Both the position numbers and the translations under genes were made by a program. Below the pieces are notes generated by a model that had not been told where the DNA came from, made no database searches, and saw only the letters and a list, made by a program, of their open reading frames with translations. Below are positions 36,339 to 45,543 of a stretch of 61,213 nucleotides of DNA, one piece after another. This DNA comes from an uncultured Pelagibacteraceae bacterium. Lineage in GTDB: Bacteria; Pseudomonadota; Alphaproteobacteria; Pelagibacterales; Pelagibacteraceae. How positions within the stretch are numbered: the stretch's first letter is position 1; each line of letters begins with the position of its first letter. The stretch lies in NCBI GenBank assembly GCA_902569285.1, contig CACFTS010000003.1, forward strand, positions 1 to 61,213. The letters are read 5' to 3'.

Positions 36339-36420
36339 AGCCTTTCCTGCACTACATAAAAAATTTGATGTAGATATTAATTTAAGAGGAGTTTCTGTTT
36401 ATGTTGGTGATAAAAATTAA
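36339..36420 (+). pseudogene. Possible coding remnant in an alternate frame after the autotransporter-like gene
   Basis: In the frame with TAA at 36418-36420, the sequence reads AFPALHKKFDVDINLRGVSV then YVGDKN, continuing open for at least 30 codons upstream into the autotransporter-like gene in another frame. Its composition is protein-like, with no start codon. It may be the tail of an older gene cut off by insertion or recombination of the upstream gene. I could not name the family. Confidence 0.3.
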
Positions 36421-36466
36421 TAAATAGAAATTCTAATTTATTAAAGTGTTTATTTAATTATATTTT

Positions 36467-37039
36467 ATGAAAGAAATTTTAAAAAAAAAATTTAAACCTC
36501 GAATTAAAGCTCGAATTAGAAAAAACAAACAAATTATAAATAAGAATATAGATAAATTTTTTGATTGGATCAAAGGTGCTGAACTAGTTGAACTTAAAGA
36601 ATGCAAAACACAAGAAGATCCAGTTAGACCAGAATTAGATAATGTTTTTAGAAGAAGTTATGGGAGAAAAATTTATGGAGTTAAATATATGGGAGAAATT
36701 AAAGCAGTAATGTGTTTTGTTTATACAAATGAAATTCCAAAAAATGTTGAAGAATTAGATAAGTTTAGCCATGACGCTTATTTAAAAAGCGCACAAAGAG
36801 ACCAAAATATTGGGAAAATTGCTATTGCATATACAGTATGGTCAAAAAAAAAGGGTGGTGGTAAATTGATTGTTAAAGAAGTTTTTAAAAAGATTAAAAA
36901 ATCAAATCACCTTAACAGATTAGTTACATTGTCGCCTTTAACTGAAATGGCAACGCGGTTTCATAGTAAAAATGGAGCAAAGCTTTTAAGAATAAACGAA
37001 ACAACCCAGAATTTTGAGTATCATATAGATAAGAAATAA
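36467..37039 (+). CDS. GNAT-like protein of unknown function
   Basis: A 190-residue protein with a very basic N-terminus (KKKFKPRIKARIRKNK), then KIYGVKYMGEIKAVMCFVYT and a GNAT-like pattern: IAYTVWSKKKGGGKLIVKEVF, resembling the acetyl-CoA pyrophosphate loop, then NRLVTLSPLTEMATRFHSKNGAKLL. Similar proteins are common in phages, but this is from memory. Single gene between the autotransporter-like gene and the MORN gene. Confidence 0.5.
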   Translation: MKEILKKKFKPRIKARIRKNKQIINKNIDKFFDWIKGAELVELKECKTQEDPVRPELDNVFRRSYGRKIYGVKYMGEIKAVMCFVYTNEIPKNVEELDKFSHDAYLKSAQRDQNIGKIAIAYTVWSKKKGGGKLIVKEVFKKIKKSNHLNRLVTLSPLTEMATRFHSKNGAKLLRINETTQNFEYHIDKK

Positions 37040-37075
37040 AAAAATTAATTAAATAATAATCAATTAAATAAATAA

Positions 37076-37666
37076 TTAATCAACTCTTTTGCTTGCTTTC
37101 CATTCACCACTATAAGTTTTTCCAGAATTGTAAACAGATTTTCCTTGACCATGTTTTCTGAAAGCTTTCATTTCACCTGTGTATGTACCATTTGAATACT
37201 TACATATTTTAATTTTTGGATCATTAGTATTTTTACAATAGGGAGATAATTTATAAATTTTTTCTCCATAAAAAAGTGAATAGATAATTATAAATGAAAT
37301 TATGAATGGAGTCGTAATAGCAATGATTGGAAGTTTTAGTATCAATAAATTTTTTATTCCTGCAACTATGAAAATTTCATCAAACATTGTGGTAAATATT
37401 TTTGCTAAATAAACATAAACACCGATCATTAATAAGCTAAAAAATAGATCTAAATTTAATAAGTAACCAGCTGAAAATAAAAAGATTATAATTATTGAAG
37501 AAAGAATTGAAGCTCCTACGACCCCTAAATAGTAGATAATAATTAAAGATATATTTAAAATTACTGTATTAGATTTTAAAAATGAACCCAACCAACCTAA
37601 AAGAAACATAACTAAAATAAATGTATTTAGATGATATATGTATGGATGTACTAGACCTAAGTTCAT
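37076..37666 (-). CDS. Membrane protein with C-terminal MORN repeats
   Basis: A 196-residue protein with about four hydrophobic segments in residues 10-140 and, at the C-terminus, two MORN-type motifs: YSNGTYTGEMKAFRKHGQG and YNSGKTYSGEWKASK. MORN repeats bind lipids or mediate protein contacts. The start overlaps the stop of the LRR-like gene by 4 bases (ATGA), so the two are likely co-translated. Confidence 0.75.
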   Translation of the reverse strand: MNLGLVHPYIYHLNTFILVMFLLGWLGSFLKSNTVILNISLIIIYYLGVVGASILSSIIIIFLFSAGYLLNLDLFFSLLMIGVYVYLAKIFTTMFDEIFIVAGIKNLLILKLPIIAITTPFIISFIIIYSLFYGEKIYKLSPYCKNTNDPKIKICKYSNGTYTGEMKAFRKHGQGKSVYNSGKTYSGEWKASKRVD

Positions 37667-40575
37667 TTTTTATTTTCTTTTTTTTCTTTAATTCTCTTTT
37701 TTAGTATATGAAAAATAATACTACTATTTATTGTTAATTCACTTTCTTTCTCTTCTTCAATTTTATTATAATTTTCTTCATCTTTCCCTTCAAGATGATA
37801 ACTGGTAATATCTTTATCTAAATTTTTTCTTTGCAAATTCAATAAAAATTTTTCTCTTTTAGTTCCAATTTTTTCAAATATTTCCTCAAGCTCTTTATTA
37901 GAAATGTTTTTTTCAGCAAATCCAATTTGAAGATTCAAATTTGTGTTTGCTAATTCAATAGTATTTTTTAATCTTGTACCTATATTTTCATCAAAAGAAA
38001 ATCCAAGTTTCTCAATATTTTTGATATTATTAATCTTTTTAAAGTCTAAAATTATGGGGTTTTTTGCATTTTTCTCTCTACGTCTTTTTTCTTTTTGATA
38101 AGCTGAGTTTTCATCATTGTCCCAATCGTATTTAATTTCACAATCTTTACATCCAACATCTAATGTAATTTTTTTAGCTTTTTTAAATTTTGTAATTAGT
38201 TCATTGTACCATTCATGGACTAAATTCAGTTCTTTTTTTTCATAATTACACAAAATTTCGATTTGCTCTAAATCTTTATTTATAAGTTTGAAAAATTTAA
38301 TAATATTTACATTAATTTTTTCATTACCAAATCTTGGAAAATAAATCTTTAATATTTTCAATTTTTTTGAATATTGTAAAAAATCAAAGTCATTCTCAGT
38401 TAATGGTTTGTGAATTATACCATCAGTAGAATTCATTTCTTTGGTTATCATGCATGGATTAACTATTTCGAGTTCCTCTAAATTTTCAAGGTTTGATAAA
38501 TTTTTGATCAGGGTTTGATCAATTGATTTTATTTCCAACTTTTTAAGATTTTTCAAATTATTAAAATTTGTTAAATCAACATCAGTTGTATTCCACCACG
38601 TATCTTCATAATTGTAAGTAAGGCCAATATCCAAATTAATTTCCTCAAGTTTATTTGATTTATCAATGTTCATTACTTTTTTTGTCACATTAGGTTTATT
38701 ATCTTTCATAAAAGGATAGCGAGTGGTAAGCGAAAGTTTTTTTAAATTTTTAAAAGTAGGAAACTCCCAACATAGTGGATCTTTCTGATTTATATAATTA
38801 TTAAAATGTAAATCTTCTAAATTTTCTAAAATTTTAAGAGAATTTAAAGAACAAGGTGGAGATGATCGAAGGCCAAACTTTTTAACTTTTAAATAATTTA
38901 TAGATTTTGGAAACTGAAATGTTTTATTTTCAAACAATTTTTCATGATTAGGATATTGTTCCTTGTCAACGTAAAAGAAATTAATATTTTCTAGATTGTT
39001 AAAAATTATCTTTTTGGATTGATCTAAAAAACTTTTTTTTATTATAGGAACACAGCACCCTGGATTTTTTTCAAAATCAGAAATACTCCAAGATCCCTCA
39101 AAATAATCATATTCATAAAATTCTTTAAATGATTCTTCACTTTTCTTCTTTAATTTATCAAAATCTATTGGACCTTCGAATATCGACAAATAATAAGGAT
39201 CATCAAGATTAATATCTAAAAGCTCTATATCTTTAAATTTTTTAAGAGTTTCTGAATTCGATTGATCATCAACAACAATTACTGATTTAATTTCATTTAA
39301 ATAAATTTCATCAACAAATTTTTCTATATCTGAGTTTTTTAAATTTTTAATTTCAATAAATTTTTTGTAAGTATCTTTATTTTGACAATTGAGGAAAAAT
39401 TTAAATATCTCAATAAATTTATGATAATTTGAATTAAAATCATCAAATGAATTTAAATCTTTAAAGTTTATTGAACAAAAAATTTTTTTTTCAATTATAT
39501 CTTTTATTAACCGAATAGAATATTCTGAACAACTACGACCTACTGTTTCCCAGAAGTCATTAAAATCTAATTCTAATGTAATTTTTTTGATTGATTTATT
39601 TTTTATAATTTTTTCACTTATAAAATCATAAGTAGTATCAAAGTATTCAAAATGATTATCTAAAAAACTTCCAACTGTATTAATGATTACATGATCTAAT
39701 TTTGATTTTATAATTTCATTAAAAATATTGGAGTAACCATTGTAATTTTGTGATGGCCAATGAACTTCCAAGGTATCTTTTAATTCTTCATGTTTTTTAA
39801 CTTGTGTTCTATTTCTTTCCTCAGCTTCTAAGTATTCATAATCTAGAAGTAAGGTTTTTGACTTAGTTATTGTCTCTCTATATTTTGATATTTTTTTACT
39901 ATTAATGTTTATTTTTTGAGTGTTAGGAAGTGATAAGAGTTTCTCAAATATTATTTTTTTTTCAAAAATATCCTCATCAATCTCTGTTAGTTTTATATTT
40001 TTTAAATTTTTTAGCCTTAATAAATTATAAATATCGCATTGAAAAAAAATATCCTTTCCTTCATATATTTCAGAATAATAATAATCATAATCCTGCTCTT
40101 TAAGATTTTTTAAAAAAATATCATAATTAATTAGCTCTATTTCACTTAATCCTTGATATGCATTAGGGTAATTAGGAAAAGCATTAATAAAATTATTAAA
40201 GTTATTCTGTCTGTCATATAATTCTAACATACTTAAGTTTGGACTATCTTCACTTGGAAAAGCAAAAGCTATCTTATTTAATTGAGGTATCTTTATATTA
40301 ATTTTTGTATCAGATTTTTTTATTATACAGTCATAATCATATTTTAATATTTTTAAACTTTGTATTTTTGAAATAGCCTTAAAAAAAATATTATTATCAA
40401 ATAGGCAATTTTCTAATTGAATTTCATTAAGTTGAGTAAATTTAGTAAGTTCATCCCAGTTTGTTTCATTATTAAAATTTTTGAGAATTAAAATTGTGAT
40501 GTTATCTGGATTTTTTACTTCATTTATAAACGATTTAGAATTTACAGTTTTTAATTGATCAACTATAGTTTCCAT
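37663..40575 (-). CDS. Very large leucine-rich-repeat-like protein
   Basis: A 970-residue protein without signal peptide. Leu/Asn-spaced repeat units occur, mainly from residue 540 on: NLENINFFYV, ILENLEDLHFNN, FKNLKKLSLTTRYPF, LKNLKKLEI, LENLEELEIVNP and KKLKILKIYFPRFGN. N-terminal units (LTKFTQLNEIQLENC) also match. LRR folds bind proteins, so this may be a sensor or scaffold. It is divergent from the Hsp70-like gene with only 26 bases between starts, suggesting shared control. Exact domain limits cannot be set by eye. Confidence 0.7.
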   Translation of the reverse strand: METIVDQLKTVNSKSFINEVKNPDNITILILKNFNNETNWDELTKFTQLNEIQLENCLFDNNIFFKAISKIQSLKILKYDYDCIIKKSDTKINIKIPQLNKIAFAFPSEDSPNLSMLELYDRQNNFNNFINAFPNYPNAYQGLSEIELINYDIFLKNLKEQDYDYYYSEIYEGKDIFFQCDIYNLLRLKNLKNIKLTEIDEDIFEKKIIFEKLLSLPNTQKININSKKISKYRETITKSKTLLLDYEYLEAEERNRTQVKKHEELKDTLEVHWPSQNYNGYSNIFNEIIKSKLDHVIINTVGSFLDNHFEYFDTTYDFISEKIIKNKSIKKITLELDFNDFWETVGRSCSEYSIRLIKDIIEKKIFCSINFKDLNSFDDFNSNYHKFIEIFKFFLNCQNKDTYKKFIEIKNLKNSDIEKFVDEIYLNEIKSVIVVDDQSNSETLKKFKDIELLDINLDDPYYLSIFEGPIDFDKLKKKSEESFKEFYEYDYFEGSWSISDFEKNPGCCVPIIKKSFLDQSKKIIFNNLENINFFYVDKEQYPNHEKLFENKTFQFPKSINYLKVKKFGLRSSPPCSLNSLKILENLEDLHFNNYINQKDPLCWEFPTFKNLKKLSLTTRYPFMKDNKPNVTKKVMNIDKSNKLEEINLDIGLTYNYEDTWWNTTDVDLTNFNNLKNLKKLEIKSIDQTLIKNLSNLENLEELEIVNPCMITKEMNSTDGIIHKPLTENDFDFLQYSKKLKILKIYFPRFGNEKINVNIIKFFKLINKDLEQIEILCNYEKKELNLVHEWYNELITKFKKAKKITLDVGCKDCEIKYDWDNDENSAYQKEKRRREKNAKNPIILDFKKINNIKNIEKLGFSFDENIGTRLKNTIELANTNLNLQIGFAEKNISNKELEEIFEKIGTKREKFLLNLQRKNLDKDITSYHLEGKDEENYNKIEEEKESELTINSSIIFHILKKRIKEKKENKK

Positions 40576-40601
40576 ATATTTAACTTATCATATTAAAAAA
40601 A

Positions 40602-42143
40602 ATGTCAAAAGTAATTGGAATAGACCTTGGTACAACCTTTTCTGCAATTGCAAGTCTAGATGATCTTGGAAATCCTGAAGTATTAGCAAGTATAGAAGAT
40701 AATAGAAAAATTACAGCTTCAGCGGTTTATGTTAAAGAGAAAGAAGTTATTGTCGGTGATAAAGCTCTTAATTTTGTAAAAGATGAATCTAAAAATGTAA
40801 TTCTTCAAACTAAAAGAGAAATGGAAAATGATGTTGTTTACTCAACTGAACAAGGTAGATGGGTAAATGATAAAAATTTAGTTGACACATATACACCTGC
40901 ACAAATTAGTGCATTGATATTAAAAAAATTAAAAGAATATACAAATGATGTAAAAAAAGCTGTAATCACGGTACCTGCTATGTTTGCAGAAAGAGCCCGT
41001 CAGGCAACTTTAGATTCTGCAAAAATTGCTGATATAGAAGTTATTGAATTAATAAATGAACCCACAGCAGCAGTATTACATTACGCAAGTTTGCCTGGTG
41101 TTGAGGTTGGGGGAAGAGTTATGATTTTTGATTTGGGTGGGGGAACTTTTGATGTTACCTTTGCTGAAGTCAAGAATAAGAAAGTAGATGTATTAACCTC
41201 AAGAGGAGACAAATACTTAGGTGGAAGAGATTTTGATAAAGAAATTACAAAATTAATTAAAAAAAAATATTCTGATATTCATAAGGTTGAATTGGATATT
41301 GAAAATAACAAAGAGTATATTCATAAAGCTGAAGAAGTTAAAAAAATTCTTTCTGTTAAAAATATTGCAAGTGTAGACATAAATGGTCCAAAAGGGTTAC
41401 AAAAAATTGAAATTACCCGAGAAGAATTTGAAGAATCTATACAAACTTATATAGAAAAAATTAAAATGCTTATTGAAGAGGCGATGGAAGCATCGAATAT
41501 GAAACCTTCTAGAATAAACCAAACATTGTTAGTAGGAGGTAGTACAAGAATTCCGATTATCACAAAAGTATTGACAGAATTAATGGGTAAGCCTCCTGTA
41601 AAGGGAGTTAATGTAGACGAAGCAGTTGTTTGTGGAGCTGCAATTTATGCAGGGTTGAAAACTGAAAATAAAACTCTTAGTGATGGACAACAAGAAGCTT
41701 TAAAAGATGTTAAATTAACTGATGTTTGTAATTTTTATATGGGTACTTTCGCAGTAATACTCGATCCTTTAACAAAAAGACAAATAATGGCTAATACTAT
41801 AATAATAAAAAGAGATCAAAAATTGCCTGTTAGTGTTACTAAAAGATATACAACTATGAACGAAGGGCAAGAGGAAATTGAGTGTTCAGTTACTCAAAGT
41901 GAAGGACCTGAGGACAACAAAGAATTTGTAAATGTTATTCATGACGCAATGTTAAAACTTCCAAAAGGAAGAGCGGCTGGTCAACCTATTGATATAACAT
42001 ACTCTTATGATGAGTCTGGTAAAATGCACTGCATGTTTACTGATGTAGAGTCTGGCAACACTCATGAAATTGAATTATCACCTGAAACAACAGAATCTAT
42101 AGATAATGCCAGAAAACAAATTGAAGAAATTTCAATTGAGTAA
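40602..42143 (+). CDS. Short Hsp70 (DnaK/HscC-like) chaperone variant
   Basis: A 513-residue Hsp70. The full ATPase domain is present: IGIDLGTTFSAIA, INEPTAAVLHYA, DLGGGTFDVTF and LLVGGSTRIPI. It then has a shortened substrate-binding beta domain and no long helical lid; standard DnaK is about 640 residues. Right behind it are a membrane TerB/J-like protein (next base after the stop) and an M48 peptidase. It is not the housekeeping DnaK. Confidence 0.9.
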   Translation: MSKVIGIDLGTTFSAIASLDDLGNPEVLASIEDNRKITASAVYVKEKEVIVGDKALNFVKDESKNVILQTKREMENDVVYSTEQGRWVNDKNLVDTYTPAQISALILKKLKEYTNDVKKAVITVPAMFAERARQATLDSAKIADIEVIELINEPTAAVLHYASLPGVEVGGRVMIFDLGGGTFDVTFAEVKNKKVDVLTSRGDKYLGGRDFDKEITKLIKKKYSDIHKVELDIENNKEYIHKAEEVKKILSVKNIASVDINGPKGLQKIEITREEFEESIQTYIEKIKMLIEEAMEASNMKPSRINQTLLVGGSTRIPIITKVLTELMGKPPVKGVNVDEAVVCGAAIYAGLKTENKTLSDGQQEALKDVKLTDVCNFYMGTFAVILDPLTKRQIMANTIIIKRDQKLPVSVTKRYTTMNEGQEEIECSVTQSEGPEDNKEFVNVIHDAMLKLPKGRAAGQPIDITYSYDESGKMHCMFTDVESGNTHEIELSPETTESIDNARKQIEEISIE

Positions 42144-43724
42144 ATGAAAATAATTTCATTAATTGTAATATTATTCTTTTTTTGTTTTAATATATACGCT
42201 GATGATGAATTTAATCGAAATTTAGAGATAATCAAAAAATTTGAAAAAGATATAAAAGAGAGGAATGATCAAATTCAGCTAGATGATAAAAGAATAGAAG
42301 ATATAATTAAAAAAATACAAAAAAACCCTTCGCTAACTCGAAAAACAACAAATGAAGATTGGTCTCAAAAATTAAGACCATTTATAATCCCTTTATTAAT
42401 TGTTCTTTGGTTGATCTTTAGAAGTGATGATCAAAAAACAGATAAACCAAGAAAAAAAAGAGATAATCAATCTAAAATTGATGAATTTATAAATAAATCG
42501 AATAGGAAAAATAAAAACAATAAGAGTGAAGATGAATTTGAAGAAAATTTTAATGATTACTTTGGAATTAATCAAGACAAAAAAGAGGACCTACCTGAAA
42601 ATTCTTTTAGAGACAATTTAAATATTAAGATTGAGGAAAGAAATCATGAAAATAGTTTTTGGTATTTTATTTTAGGCTTTGGAACATTTAATTTAGAAAA
42701 CAAATATTATAAATTAATAGATAAAGAAAATAGCGAAGCTAAGTTCACTGTTTATGTTTTTGATATTACTGATGAAAAAGAAGAAATAGCAATACAAGGG
42801 TTAATAGATCCATTTAAGGATGAAAACTATTTATTATCAATGAATAGATCAATGAAAGTTGGACCTGGATACGGTTACTTTGAATGGACACCAATTTTTT
42901 TATTTCCAAAAAATCAACTTATTCCACCATATAGGGGAGAAAGAAAATTAAAATTTAAACTCTTTATGACTAATAAGAAAGCTAAATTTGATAAAGCTAA
43001 TATTATCAATAAAAAGGATCTTTATTATTCAACAGAATGTATATTTAATCTTAATTTTGAAGAGCCAGGCTACTTAGAGGAAGATAAATATGAAGAACAG
43101 GTAAACGAAAAAATTGTCCAACTTGGATTAGCTGTTGCATACTCTGAAAAGAAAATTAATCAAAAAGGAGTTGAAGCTATAAAAAGTTGGATTAATCAAA
43201 AAGTAATTTTAAAGAATTTTTTTTTAGAAAATACTGAAGAGGAAAATAAAAATAAAATTAAATATTCATTTTTATTAAAAAATACATACGAATTATTAAG
43301 AAATAATAAATTATCTTTGTCTGAAATAGTTAAGGAACTCAATCATAAATCAAGTTCATCTAAAAGATATGATGCAATGAATTTACTGTTAAATATAGCA
43401 GGGTCTGACGATCGTTTAAGTTCGCAAGAGGACAAGTTGTTAAATCAGACAGCAAGAGCTCTTGAATTAGACATGAATAGATTTCAACAGATGAAAACCT
43501 CAACTATTGCAAATATTGATAGCATTGAAGAAAATGGTGATGATAATGAAGAAACTATATTCAATTTTTCTCCTGATATGACTGATGCTGATAAATGTAA
43601 AAAATTAAGAGAGGAATATACTAGATGGAATAGACAAACTAACAATTCTAATGAAAATATTAAAAAACAAGCTAAAAAAATGGTTGAGTTGACAGCAAAA
43701 CTTAGAAAGAAATATAATTGTTAA
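42144..43724 (+). CDS. Membrane-anchored TerB-domain protein with J-like C-terminus
   Basis: A 526-residue protein. Order: signal-anchor-like hydrophobic start (SLIVILFFFCFNIYA), a coiled region, second membrane helix (FIIPLLIVLWLIF, about residues 78-91), charged linker, a beta-rich middle domain, a TerB-like domain (from VQLGLAVAYSEKKINQKGVE to AGSDDRLSSQEDKLLNQTARAL) and a C-terminal helical segment TDADKCKKLREEYTRWN resembling a J domain that lacks HPD. TerB plus J layouts are known in DjlA-like Hsp70 partners. It directly follows the Hsp70 gene, so it may recruit it to a membrane. Confidence 0.65.
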   Translation: MKIISLIVILFFFCFNIYADDEFNRNLEIIKKFEKDIKERNDQIQLDDKRIEDIIKKIQKNPSLTRKTTNEDWSQKLRPFIIPLLIVLWLIFRSDDQKTDKPRKKRDNQSKIDEFINKSNRKNKNNKSEDEFEENFNDYFGINQDKKEDLPENSFRDNLNIKIEERNHENSFWYFILGFGTFNLENKYYKLIDKENSEAKFTVYVFDITDEKEEIAIQGLIDPFKDENYLLSMNRSMKVGPGYGYFEWTPIFLFPKNQLIPPYRGERKLKFKLFMTNKKAKFDKANIINKKDLYYSTECIFNLNFEEPGYLEEDKYEEQVNEKIVQLGLAVAYSEKKINQKGVEAIKSWINQKVILKNFFLENTEEENKNKIKYSFLLKNTYELLRNNKLSLSEIVKELNHKSSSSKRYDAMNLLLNIAGSDDRLSSQEDKLLNQTARALELDMNRFQQMKTSTIANIDSIEENGDDNEETIFNFSPDMTDADKCKKLREEYTRWNRQTNNSNENIKKQAKKMVELTAKLRKKYNC

Positions 43725-44863
43725 TGTATAATGTTTTAGATAAATTTAGATATTCGAAAGATGATCCATCTCAATTAAATATTTCTCTTAAAAAAGATCC
43801 ATATGAAAAAGTTAATAATAATAATTCAAATAATTTAAACCAATTACTTTCAACTTCTGTAAAAGTTTCAAAAGAAATATTTCCAAATATTAATTCAGCA
43901 ATCGATAAAGTATTTGAGAGATTAGAGATAAAAAATAATCTTAATTTTTTTGTTACTGCTAATCATTTTCAAACTCAAGCCTCATGTAGTGCAATGCCTT
44001 TAGGAGATAGTGCTGAAATTATTTTAACTTCAAAACTTATTGAATTATTAAATGATCAAGAACTTCAATCTGTAATAGCTCATGAAGTTGCTCATTTTTA
44101 TTATCAACATGCTTTATATCCACAAGCAAGTAGTTCAAAAAATAGAACACAGATCTTAAACCTTCTAAATTTTTCAAGGGCAGCTGAAATAAGTGCTGAT
44201 CGAATTGGATTTATCGGTTGTGGAAGTTTAGAAGCATCTCTACGAGCTATGCTCAAGATTACATCTGGACTAGATGAAAAGCATCTTAAATTTAATTTTA
44301 GTTCATATTTAAATCAATTAAGGGAACTTAAAGAAATAAAAGGAGACAAAAATTTAATGTACTCAACACATCCAAATTTTTTAAATAGAATGCAAGCACT
44401 TATATGGTTTTCAATGTCTAATGAATACAATGATCATTTTGATACAGGTAAAAAGGGTACTTTTAATCTTAAGGCTGTTGATGATAAAATTTATGATAGT
44501 ATTAAAAAAGTAATAGGTGATGAGGTTGATTATTCTAATAAAGAGGTTGTGAGTAGAGCTTTAATGTGGGGCTCTATAGATGTTTTTTTATCAGATAAAA
44601 AATTCTCAAAAAAAGAACAAGAAATATTTAAAAAAAATTTTGGTGACAAAAGTACAGAAAGTATTCTTTCATTAATAAAAATCTCTAACCCAAAATCTAT
44701 TCATGAAAAAATAAAGAATACATTTGAAGAAGCATCTAAATTATTAAATAAGGATAAAGAAAAAATTGTTAATGAACTCACAAAATTATTAAAAATTGTT
44801 GATGGAGAAAAAAAAATAGCTGAAAAAGTAATAAAAAAAATAAAGACAAATCTTAAAATATAG
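43724..44863 (+). CDS. M48 family metallopeptidase, soluble
   Basis: A zinc peptidase with the HEVAH (HExxH) motif at about residues 120-124 and a third-ligand glutamate in AAEISADRIGF. No membrane helix is visible, unlike HtpX. The C-terminal 120 residues are helical and contain a TerB-like acidic pattern (SIDVFLSDKKFSKKEQEIFKK). The track starts at TTG 43718; I prefer ATG 43724, which overlaps the upstream stop as TAATG. Third gene in the chaperone cassette, so it may degrade clients delivered by the Hsp70. Confidence 0.85.
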   Translation: MYNVLDKFRYSKDDPSQLNISLKKDPYEKVNNNNSNNLNQLLSTSVKVSKEIFPNINSAIDKVFERLEIKNNLNFFVTANHFQTQASCSAMPLGDSAEIILTSKLIELLNDQELQSVIAHEVAHFYYQHALYPQASSSKNRTQILNLLNFSRAAEISADRIGFIGCGSLEASLRAMLKITSGLDEKHLKFNFSSYLNQLRELKEIKGDKNLMYSTHPNFLNRMQALIWFSMSNEYNDHFDTGKKGTFNLKAVDDKIYDSIKKVIGDEVDYSNKEVVSRALMWGSIDVFLSDKKFSKKEQEIFKKNFGDKSTESILSLIKISNPKSIHEKIKNTFEEASKLLNKDKEKIVNELTKLLKIVDGEKKIAEKVIKKIKTNLKI

Positions 44864-44876
44864 GTTTAAATTAGTA

Positions 44877-45533
44877 ATGAGTAATCAAGTATTAGGAACT
44901 TTGCATGGATTTTGTAATACTAAAACTGAAGATGGAGAAATAGAAAAAGTATATAAAAATTTTACAGAAGGTAAATTAACTTCATATTTAAAAAAACAAG
45001 AAAATTATCTAAAAATATCTGATAAAAAAGTTTCAGATAAGATGAACCTTATAGAATTAAAAGGAACTTATATAGGACACTTTGTTTATCCAATTAACTC
45101 TTTAAAAAGAGATAGGGTTCAGTCATATAGAATTGATGAAATGGAAGATAGATTTATTCCAGAGTCTATGGGTGGAAAAGGATGGGAAAAAGGAAATTTT
45201 AATTGTTTACAAATATTTAATGTTGAAAAGCCTTTAAATGAATTAACATTAGGCAATCACATAGGTCGTAAAGTTTTCATGCAATTAATAGATTTAGATG
45301 ATGAAGAGTATAATTTTATAAAAGATTATGATGATAAAATTAAACAACTAGTATTAGTAGTTAAAAATAACAAACCTTTGCCAAATCTTTCAGTTAAAAA
45401 AGCGACTGAAGAATTAGAAACTAGCTACACAGATATGAGAGATGCTATTCATGATGGAATGTTTAAAACTGAAAAAAGAAAAAAGTTTCCAATAAATAGA
45501 TATGACTCTTATGTCAGTTGGAGTGATGGATAA
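44877..45533 (+). CDS. Unknown protein, paralogue A of a tandem pair
   Basis: A 218-residue soluble protein with no recognised family. It starts LGTLHGF, has YIGHFVYPINSL, QLIDLDDEEYNFIKDYDDKIK and ends TEKRKKFPINRYDSYVSW. The last two motifs are shared with the next gene, so the two arose by duplication. No signal peptide or membrane helix. It lies 13 bases after the M48 gene and 10 before paralogue B, in one operon. Confidence 0.6.
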   Translation: MSNQVLGTLHGFCNTKTEDGEIEKVYKNFTEGKLTSYLKKQENYLKISDKKVSDKMNLIELKGTYIGHFVYPINSLKRDRVQSYRIDEMEDRFIPESMGGKGWEKGNFNCLQIFNVEKPLNELTLGNHIGRKVFMQLIDLDDEEYNFIKDYDDKIKQLVLVVKNNKPLPNLSVKKATEELETSYTDMRDAIHDGMFKTEKRKKFPINRYDSYVSWSDG

Positions 45534-45543
45534 AAAATAAGTT

